Positions 1 through 5,012 of a DNA stretch of 5,012 bases are shown here, in pieces. A program made the translations under genes and the position numbers. Source of the DNA: Deltaproteobacteria bacterium (lineage in GTDB: Bacteria > Desulfobacterota > Desulfobacteria > Desulfobacterales > Desulfatirhabdiaceae); assembly GCA_026388755.1 (NCBI GenBank), contig JAPLJE010000457.1, forward strand, positions 1-5,012, given 5' to 3'. Each line of letters starts with the position of its first letter. The first letter of the stretch is position 1. The notes under the pieces are model-generated. The model was not told the DNA's origin. It did no database searches and was given only the letters and a program-made list of their open reading frames with translations.

Positions 1-228
1 CAGTGCATCCAGCGTCTTTGCAATCACCATCCCCTCGTTGTGCGCGGGAATCATGATGGAGATCGGGGGAAGCTCCGGGTCAATGCGCTCGAGCTGTTCG
101 CGCCTGCGCTGTGCGCTGAATCCATATACGTAGCCCAACAGGAACAGGATAAACTGATAGCCCAGCATGAACCAGATGACAACAACACAAAAGACGAATG
201 TATAATTCAAAACCATATGCGAAAACAT
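1..228 (-). CDS. membrane-bound family 2 glycosyltransferase, N-terminal part
   Basis: The 76 visible residues start MFSHMVLNYTF and run off the window edge in frame, so only the N-terminus is present. A hydrophobic segment at about residues 6-35 (LNYTFVFCVVVIWFMLGYQF onward) is one long or two short membrane helices. It is followed by a basic linker (AQRRREQLER, 40-49) and the start of the GT-A catalytic domain, PPISIMIPAHNEG (54-66), with AKTLDAL after it. The IPAHNE motif opens the nucleotide-sugar-binding fold of processive GT2 synthases such as PgaC, HasA and BcsA. The DxD and QxxRW motifs lie outside the window. It would polymerise a nucleotide sugar at the inner membrane and pass the chain to the periplasm, where the upstream-encoded deacetylase could act. 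A PgaC-like role is inferred from the neighbours; a GT2 with another polymer is equally possible. Confidence 0.85.
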   Translation of the reverse strand, partial: MFSHMVLNYTFVFCVVVIWFMLGYQFILFLLGYVYGFSAQRRREQLERIDPELPPISIMIPAHNEGMVIAKTLDAL

Positions 229-234
229 GATTGT

Positions 235-240
235 TCCCTT
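235..240 (-). promoter_or_regulatory. ribosome binding site of the glycosyltransferase gene
   Basis: AAGGGA lies six bases upstream of the ATG at 228-226 and favours it over the ATG four codons further in (216-214). The gap to the preceding stop at 271-273 is 42 bases, too short for an obvious separate promoter, so the gene is probably co-transcribed with the deacetylase gene. Confidence 0.6.
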
Positions 241-270
241 ATTTTGGCTCCCGCCATTGGAAAAAAGCTT

Positions 271-1797
271 TTACGATTTCCTTCTGTCGCCAGCTGCATG
301 TGCGAAGGTTCGGCGCACCAGAATGGCCATGTACAACAACCCCAATAGCCCACAAGCAACGGTTCCAAAAATAACGATCGCTGTCGAGCTGTAAAGGCTG
401 GTTGTATTAACGATCGTTGAGGCCGTGCTGTCGGCGATGATTTCCACCCGGTGCTTTCCGCTGGGAAGCCGAATGCTCCAATTGCCGGCGTATGCAACAG
501 GCTGCAAATCGGTTTTTCTGCCGTCAATTTGAATTTCATGAGGTTCCCGATTCAGAAGAGCAATTGTCCGTAGCGTGGAGTCGTAGGTAAATTCAAATCC
601 CTGCTGTGTGGGCGTGAGCGAATCCATGTCTCCAGAAAAACGGAGCAGACGGATATCCAGGGCCGACTTATCCATCAGTTGGAATTTGCGTTCAACCAGT
701 GAAATCTGATGTTTTCCCGCAGGCATGAAGATGGTATTTTCTCCCCAGCCAGGCCAAATTCGGCCATTCACCTGATAGTTCTGCCACTGGCCGGGTGCAT
801 TCAGGATTATGGCCTCCTTCGATTCCACTGTCCACGAATTCGACTGGTTTTCCAGGATGGCATCGTTTGCCAGCACCCTGGAGAGCGCATCGATATCCGG
901 GTAAGGCACAGTCCCTTCGCTGTAAACGGCAACCCTTCCAGAAGCCTGTCTTGCGGCGATTACGGTTTGGGCAAGCTCGATCCCCATTGCCGTCTGTGTG
1001 GGAGAATGCGATTTTTCAATGTTGCGGTCAGGAATGACATTGATGTCGAACATCAGGCGTTCCCGGTCTTTGACCAGCTTGAGATAGGTATCGGTAAATT
1101 TCTGATATCGGTCCGGGCCCTCTGCCCAGAAATGGGAGGGATCTTCGACCTGAAGCATAAACGGATAGCGATCCATGAGTGATAGAATCAGGCGTGAGTC
1201 CATACCCGTATCCCTGTTGAGGGTTTTCGAATGCAGACTGTCAAGCATGGTCACAATGACTTCCATGTCCCGGGCCTTGGCAACCGGCGTGACCCTATCC
1301 AGCAACTCCCGATGCCACTCCAGCACCCGCTGCGCCCGGTAGGCCTCGAATTTTTTCAAAGCCGCCCGGTTACGTTGCCAATAATAAGGCGAACTTGGCG
1401 AGAAGAGCATGATCGGGTCGAAATTGGACTGGGCAAGAAACGCAGACCGGGTTGTTGCCCCCATGGGCAGATAGAATTTGGGAGTTTCGGGTCCGTTAAC
1501 GGTGTCATAATTCAGTTCGGCGATGTTGACACCATCCCACTCGTATTTATTCAGAAAATCGACCGCAAAATCAAATACAGCGTCCCTGCATTCGGGAATA
1601 TCCAGATCCATGTGATGGCGCCAGCCCACATGTCCGTCTTCACCCGTGGCTGTCCTGGCCCGCCACTCCGGGTGCTCCTCCCAGAATTTCATACTTACAT
1701 GCGGAAACTCGAACCACGCATAGACCAGGATGCCGTTTCTGTGACAGACATCCAAGCTGTTTGCGCTGGGCAGGCAGGTCCAGCTTAAAGCCATCAC
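271..1797 (-). pseudogene. glycoside-hydrolase-like barrel and membrane-anchor half of the broken deacetylase gene
   Basis: C-terminal portion of the same large enzyme, in a different frame. The open frame gives 508 residues from GTG 1797 or ATG 1794, but residues 1-15 are an out-of-frame reading of the upstream piece. There is no Shine-Dalgarno sequence before either codon, so sense begins about residue 16 (position 1752). Residues 16 to about 310 look like a GHL10/PgaB-like TIM barrel: CHRNGILVYAWFEFPHV (18-34), HPEWRARTATGEDG (42-55), WDGVNIAELNYD (87-98), DMEVIVTMLDS (177-187), YPFMLQVEDPSHFW (211-224), MFDINVIPD (249-257) and VAVYSEGTVPY (289-299). D88, E94 and E294 are candidate catalytic acids, by inference only. 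Two beta-rich segments follow (about 320-370 and 395-456), then a membrane helix (about 470-494) and a basic tail RRTFAHAAGDRRKS. That fits a periplasmic body held to the inner membrane with its C-terminus in the cytoplasm. Joined in frame, the two pieces give roughly 1,280 residues. Whether the barrel cuts or only binds polysaccharide is unknown. Confidence 0.75.
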
Positions 1798-4108
1798 GAA
1801 GGTAGTGGATAAAATAAGGATATCGGGTGAACCCGAGCTTGCTGACCGGATCGAAACGCGCCCCCAGATACAGGAAACGGCCTTCCTGAAACCCGCCCAG
1901 AACCGCTAAAGGAATTTCGCTTTGCTCATCCCTGGCGTATACCGCCAGTGTTTTCGAGACAGCAAAACGCGGCACATTGGCCGATGGATTCCAGGTAATG
2001 TCCTGGGTCCCGTACAGTATTTCCTCCACAGTCCGAACCTTGATCGATCTCTTCTGATTTTGGACGCCCACACTTTGACTCAGCGGACTGGGTCCATCCA
2101 GAACCAGCCTCCCGCCCTTTTTGACGAAAGTCTGTATCGATGCCACACTGGCTGGAGACAATTTCACAGCAACAGCCTGAGGAACAACAAGAATTGCTCC
2201 TTCCGGAATCGAATCCATTTCAAACACCTTCCAGTCTATAGTGCTTGTTCGAAAGCCGTAGAGGGAAAGAACGCTGACGTAGCTCGACTGATTATTCCAA
2301 TCTTCTTTTGAAAGATTATCCCCCCAGAGAACCACGGCCTGAGGCTGTTCCAAAGGGGATGCCACGGCAGATTTTCTGCGGAGCTTGCTCTGAACCCACG
2401 ATTTAAACACCTCCCACTTGCCGGGAGATGACTGCTCCTTCTGCGCAAGGATCTCGTTGACACCTTCCATTACCAGAATGGCATTGGCCGGCACCAAGCC
2501 GGGATCCGTGAACACACCTCGGGGAGTTTTTTCCCAATAGGAGTCTCCGGAAATGCTGCCATCTGCCTGCTGATAGAGCCGGTGAAGATATTTGGCGTGG
2601 GGCGCCAGCTCAATGCTGTTTGTAGCCGTCTGTACCAGGCGGTCGTCCAGTTGAACGCGCAGGCTATAATCCCGGATTGAGCCGAAACGATAGCCCAGCT
2701 TCTGAATGCCTTCAACCGACTGCTTCAGGTATTTGAGATCCAGGAAGGGGTGGAAGAAAAAAGATGCCATACCGTCACGCACCACCCGCATTCGCTCGGC
2801 GTCTTTGATCAGCTCTTCCGGAGATGGCTTATCCACTTCGATGAAGCCGATGTTTTCCGGGATGATAAAGCGACCGAACCGATCCACGGTCGGGTAGGGG
2901 AAATAATGCCCGGCTTCGGCATGGTTGATCGAAGAGACGCGCTCGTAGGAAGAGTTAAAGTATTTTCCGACTGTCCGATACGTGTTCTCCGATGCAACGT
3001 AATGCGGTGTTTCCCAGGTGACCGGGTAAATGCCGTTGGAAAAGCACTCTTCCAATCCAGCGCGTAATTTCTGTTCGACAACGACCTGAGAGTCTCCTGA
3101 AGCCGGCTTGCCGGGCTGATCATCCCAGAACTCGTAATCATCCCCGCTTCTGCCATGGTACTGGTGGGTCACCCCATGCATCACGATCGTTGCACCGCGG
3201 GAAACCATATAATGGATGGCACGGACAAATTGGGGCCGATCCGAAAGATAGATCTCCTCTTTGGCCTCGGGATCCTTGAAGATCGGAATCAGCGAAACCT
3301 GAAAAGGAATTTGTTTGCCGTATAGATAATCCGCCAGGGCGCGTAAATCATCAGTATCCGAATCGACAGAGACATCCTCGATACGCACCAGTGCCTTGCG
3401 TTCTTCCGGGTGGTGAATACCGAAGAAATCATGGAGAAGATCGCAGAAGACCAGATAGCGGTTGCCTTCCTCTGCATAGGAAAATGGTGAATCCGCACAG
3501 TACCAGAAGGTTCCCGACCGAATCATATAGGGCATGGAACTGCCATCCTTACGGACTGCCGTCGCCAGGACCTGAACTTTGGCAGGATCAAGAATCTCCA
3601 GGGGAAGCAGCGAAGGCTCGCCTTTTATCAGCGATTGACCCTTGTAGGAAACCGATTGAAAGCCGGCCAGGGGGAGAGAGTCAGCCATCTTGAAACCAAG
3701 CTGGTCCCTGAACTGCTGATCTTTCAAGAGTTCGGCAATATGATCGGCAATCCAGAACACCGGAATACGGGCATTTCGAATATCAGCAAGAAATTCCTGT
3801 GGATAGCTTATTTTTCGCTCATCGATGCCCAGCACGATGATAAAACGAAACCGGGACAGATCACCGGGCCTGTAATTTTCAATGGGTTGAAGCGTTCCCC
3901 GCAACCCGAAATGGCCCAGCAGATCCAGTATATTGTTTCCATCGACCCATCCGGGCGGGATGGGCCCGGGCAGGCTATCATGAATGATCAGTACATCCGA
4001 GGAGGGAATCACAGGCGGCAAAGCAGAAACAACGGGAATGGCGGCATCACACTCACCCATGGCCAGTATGATGAAAAAACCAATCTGAAACAGCAATCTG
4101 AATAACAT
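1640..4108 (-). CDS. exported DUF2334 polysaccharide deacetylase, upstream piece of a frame-broken gene
   Basis: Probable periplasmic deacetylase acting on an N-acetylated polysaccharide. The frame gives 822 residues from ATG 4108. Residues 1-23 are a signal peptide: hydrophobic core about 4-17, likely cleavage after DAA (21-23). Cys20 is not in a good lipobox because Glu precedes it. Residues 38-122 look like a Rossmann-type sensor or amidotransferase-like domain (DVLIIHDS, RFIIVLGID, IPVFWIADH). The DUF2334 deacetylase-fold core spans about 238-480: VRIEDVSVDSD (241-251) carries the likely metal acid E244/D245; IVMHGVTHQY (308-317) has the H311/H315 pair; WETPHYV (365-371) and FFFHPFL (450-456) match later family motifs. 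A second Rossmann-like module covers about 590-672 (AVVLWGDN, GAILVVPQ, KKGGRLVLDG). Family-like sequence stops near residue 785 (about 1754); the last 37 residues are out-of-frame sequence belonging to the downstream piece. The DUF2334 call is strong; the substrate is inferred from the neighbours. Closest functional analogies are the PgaB and PelA deacetylases. Confidence 0.85.
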   Translation of the reverse strand: MLFRLLFQIGFFIILAMGECDAAIPVVSALPPVIPSSDVLIIHDSLPGPIPPGWVDGNNILDLLGHFGLRGTLQPIENYRPGDLSRFRFIIVLGIDERKISYPQEFLADIRNARIPVFWIADHIAELLKDQQFRDQLGFKMADSLPLAGFQSVSYKGQSLIKGEPSLLPLEILDPAKVQVLATAVRKDGSSMPYMIRSGTFWYCADSPFSYAEEGNRYLVFCDLLHDFFGIHHPEERKALVRIEDVSVDSDTDDLRALADYLYGKQIPFQVSLIPIFKDPEAKEEIYLSDRPQFVRAIHYMVSRGATIVMHGVTHQYHGRSGDDYEFWDDQPGKPASGDSQVVVEQKLRAGLEECFSNGIYPVTWETPHYVASENTYRTVGKYFNSSYERVSSINHAEAGHYFPYPTVDRFGRFIIPENIGFIEVDKPSPEELIKDAERMRVVRDGMASFFFHPFLDLKYLKQSVEGIQKLGYRFGSIRDYSLRVQLDDRLVQTATNSIELAPHAKYLHRLYQQADGSISGDSYWEKTPRGVFTDPGLVPANAILVMEGVNEILAQKEQSSPGKWEVFKSWVQSKLRRKSAVASPLEQPQAVVLWGDNLSKEDWNNQSSYVSVLSLYGFRTSTIDWKVFEMDSIPEGAILVVPQAVAVKLSPASVASIQTFVKKGGRLVLDGPSPLSQSVGVQNQKRSIKVRTVEEILYGTQDITWNPSANVPRFAVSKTLAVYARDEQSEIPLAVLGGFQEGRFLYLGARFDPVSKLGFTRYPYFIHYLRDGFKLDLPAQRKQLGCLSQKRHPGLCVVRVSACKYEILGGAPGVAGQDSHG
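1745..1760 (-). other. frameshift junction, probably with a deletion
   Basis: Upstream of here the deacetylase frame reads sensibly through FKLDLPAQRKQL (774-785 of that piece). Downstream, sense continues one base further on, as DVCHRNGILVYAWFE. A single extra G in CTTGGATGTC would account for the shift in phase. However, a (beta/alpha)8 barrel needs a first strand and helix before the strand GILVYAW, and no such segment is present between KQL and DVCHRNG. A deletion of 3n+2 bases is therefore the better reading. I see no classical slippery heptamer, so programmed frameshifting is unlikely. Confidence 0.75.
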
Positions 4109-4214
4109 ATTTTCTCTCAATCGATAGCGGGAATTTATCAAAGGGGATAAGGATGTTATCAGCTGAAATACCCGTAACGCCCCCTGAAAAAAACAACTCA
4201 AGAATACCTTTTTT
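4109..4214 (-). other. intergenic gap between epimerase and deacetylase genes
   Basis: These 106 bases separate the wecB stop from the next start codon. They hold an A/T-rich inverted repeat at the wecB end and a ribosome binding site at the other end. I see no convincing sigma-70 promoter, although a gap this long could carry one. Nothing supports a coding region: the upstream in-frame extension of the deacetylase reading frame overlaps wecB and reads as out-of-frame wecB sequence. Confidence 0.6.
4114..4118 (-). promoter_or_regulatory. ribosome binding site of the deacetylase gene
   Basis: On the minus strand GAGAG lies five bases upstream of the ATG at 4108-4106. It decides the start: the open frame continues 94 codons further upstream to 4390, but that extension lies mostly inside wecB, whereas the ATG at 4108 is followed directly by a signal peptide. 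Confidence 0.7.
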
Positions 4215-4217
4215 TCA
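4185..4217 (-). repeat. A/T-rich inverted repeat overlapping the wecB stop codon
   Basis: Read on the minus strand, TGAAAAAAA (4217-4209) is followed after a 15-base spacer by its exact complement TTTTTTTCA (4193-4185). The left arm begins with the TGA stop codon of wecB. The transcript could form a 9 bp stem with one G-C pair, its 3' arm being a U run. This resembles a weak intrinsic terminator or attenuator, but such an A/T stem is marginal, and paired homopolymer runs can arise by chance. The repeat is certain; a function is not. Confidence 0.45.
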
Positions 4218-5012
4218 AGCTCCGGTAAAGGGCTCTGGACCGACGGCACGCCCGGCCAGATGCTCCAGAACCTGGAGAATCCGCTCGCAGGCCCGACCAT
4301 CCCCATAAGGGTTGGTGGCATGCGACATCTTACGATAAGACTCCGGGCTGCAAAGAAGGTTTGAAGCCTCTTCCACGATCCTGGCGGCATTTGTCCCGAC
4401 CAGCCGGGCGGTTCCTGCCAGGATGCCTTCGGGTCTTTCCGTTGTGGTGCGCAGGACCAGAACGGGTTTGCCGAGCCCAGGCGCTTCTTCTTGAATGCCG
4501 CCTGAATCCGTCAAAACCAGATACGAATTCTTCATGAAGTGGATGGTTTCCAAATAGTCGATCGGATCCAGCAGCACAATCCGGTACTGATCCTTCAGCC
4601 GGGGAAGTACCGTATCCCGGACCGCCGGGCTCAGATGGACCGGAAAAACGACAATAATGTCTCTGAAAGTCTTGACCAGTTCTATCAGCGCACGACAGAT
4701 TTCCTCCTGGGGCTCTCCCTGGTTTTCCCTGCGATGGGATGTGACAAACAGCATGCGCAATTTTTCGGCTGCCACTCGCTTAAGCACATGATGATCGCAT
4801 TTACGGTTCCAACCCACCACATCCTTCAATGCATCAATAACCGTATTGCCGGTCAGCCAGACGCGATCCCGGCCGATCCCTTCCGCCAAAAGGTTCTGAA
4901 ACGCCTTTTCCGTGGGTGCGAAGTGTGCATCGGCAATGACTGAAGTCATTCGGCGGTTTATTTCCTCGGGAAAAGGATTGGTCTTGTCTTGCGTTCTCAG
5001 GCCCGCTTCCAC
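4215..5012 (-). CDS. wecB: UDP-N-acetylglucosamine 2-epimerase (non-hydrolysing), C-terminal part
   Basis: This cytoplasmic enzyme interconverts UDP-GlcNAc and UDP-ManNAc, the precursor of ManNAc-containing surface polysaccharides. The 265 visible residues run from the window edge to a TGA at 4215-4217. The first codon, GTG, is not a start: it is the valine of the family motif HVEAGLRT, so about 110-115 N-terminal residues lie outside (E. coli WecB is 376 aa). Family hallmarks appear in order: VEAGLRT (2-7), NPFPEEINRR (12-21), LTGNTVIDAL (53-62), TSHRREN (91-97), VVFPVHLSP (121-129), TDSGGIQEEAP (168-178), LGKPVLVLR (180-188), TERPEG (191-196), AGTARLVGT (199-207) and NPYGDG (234-239). By recalled alignment with E. 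coli WecB, E2, E16 and H93 match the catalytic Glu117, Glu131 and His213, so the enzyme looks active. The last 15 or so residues are family-poor tail. The next gene starts 106 bp downstream on the same strand. Assignment to the non-hydrolysing epimerase family is close to certain; the pathway it feeds is inferred. Confidence 0.96.
   Translation of the reverse strand: MEAGLRTQDKTNPFPEEINRRMTSVIADAHFAPTEKAFQNLLAEGIGRDRVWLTGNTVIDALKDVVGWNRKCDHHVLKRVAAEKLRMLFVTSHRRENQGEPQEEICRALIELVKTFRDIIVVFPVHLSPAVRDTVLPRLKDQYRIVLLDPIDYLETIHFMKNSYLVLTDSGGIQEEAPGLGKPVLVLRTTTERPEGILAGTARLVGTNAARIVEEASNLLCSPESYRKMSHATNPYGDGRACERILQVLEHLAGRAVGPEPFTGA

Noticed and set aside
259..270. AAAAGCTTTTTT palindrome after the hydrolase stop codon as a terminator
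   Set aside because: The self-complementary stretch has no room for a loop and no G/C stem; it ends only 30 bases before the ribosome binding site of the next gene, which suggests co-transcription.
709..1182. Plus-strand open frame of 157 codons
   Set aside because: Antisense to the barrel coding region, with no domain-like features; a shadow frame.
1231..1788. Plus-strand open frame of 185 codons
   Set aside because: It lies antisense to the hydrolase-like coding region, has no recognisable motif or ribosome binding site, and is best explained as a shadow of the real gene.
1750..1795. Programmed ribosomal frameshifting joining the two halves
   Set aside because: The overlap has no classical slippery heptamer or clear downstream stem-loop, and the apparent loss of the first barrel strand would not be explained by a recoding event.
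3635..4105. Plus-strand open frame of 156 codons
   Set aside because: Antisense to the signal peptide and first domain of the deacetylase; low-complexity, unrelated to any family I know.
4109..4214. Possible sigma-70 promoter in the gap, for example TTGTTT followed by TGATAAC
   Set aside because: Spacing and matches to the consensus are poor, and the T-run makes chance matches likely.
4109..4390. A 94-codon N-terminal extension of the deacetylase frame up to 4390
   Set aside because: It overlaps wecB, reads as out-of-frame wecB sequence and the intergenic gap, and would bury the signal peptide. The ATG at 4108 has a ribosome binding site.

Overview
The window is one stretch of an operon-like cluster. 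Every convincing gene reads on the minus strand, so transcription runs from position 5012 towards 1. In that order it holds the C-terminal 265 residues of a non-hydrolysing UDP-N-acetylglucosamine 2-epimerase (WecB type). A large exported polysaccharide-modifying enzyme follows: a DUF2334-type polysaccharide deacetylase joined to a glycoside-hydrolase-like barrel. Last come the first 76 residues of a membrane-bound family 2 glycosyltransferase. No RNA gene, CRISPR array or mobile element was seen.

The genes fit one exopolysaccharide or cell-envelope polysaccharide locus. The epimerase would supply UDP-ManNAc from UDP-GlcNAc, the glycosyltransferase would polymerise the sugar at the inner membrane, and the exported protein would deacetylate and perhaps cut or bind the chain in the periplasm. 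The deacetylase-plus-hydrolase protein beside a GT2 resembles the PgaB/PgaC and PelA logic, but the domain order here (Rossmann-like domain, DUF2334, second Rossmann-like domain, barrel, C-terminal membrane anchor) is not that of classical PgaB or PelA. The polymer cannot be identified from the sequence.

The central observation is that the large enzyme is split by a frame change near 1750-1757. The upstream piece (start 4108) loses family-like sequence exactly where the downstream piece (ending at 271) begins to look like protein. The downstream piece has no ribosome binding site and no native N-terminus. The barrel also appears to lack its first strand and helix, which suggests an out-of-frame deletion rather than only a one-base slip. 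Either the gene is inactivated in this strain or the assembly is wrong here.

The organism looks like a Gram-negative bacterium with medium G+C: there is a signal peptide, a periplasmic enzyme with an inner-membrane tail, and a PgaC/BcsA-like GT2. The style of the proteins recalls Desulfobacterota (former Deltaproteobacteria), but that is an impression from memory, not a demonstrated assignment.
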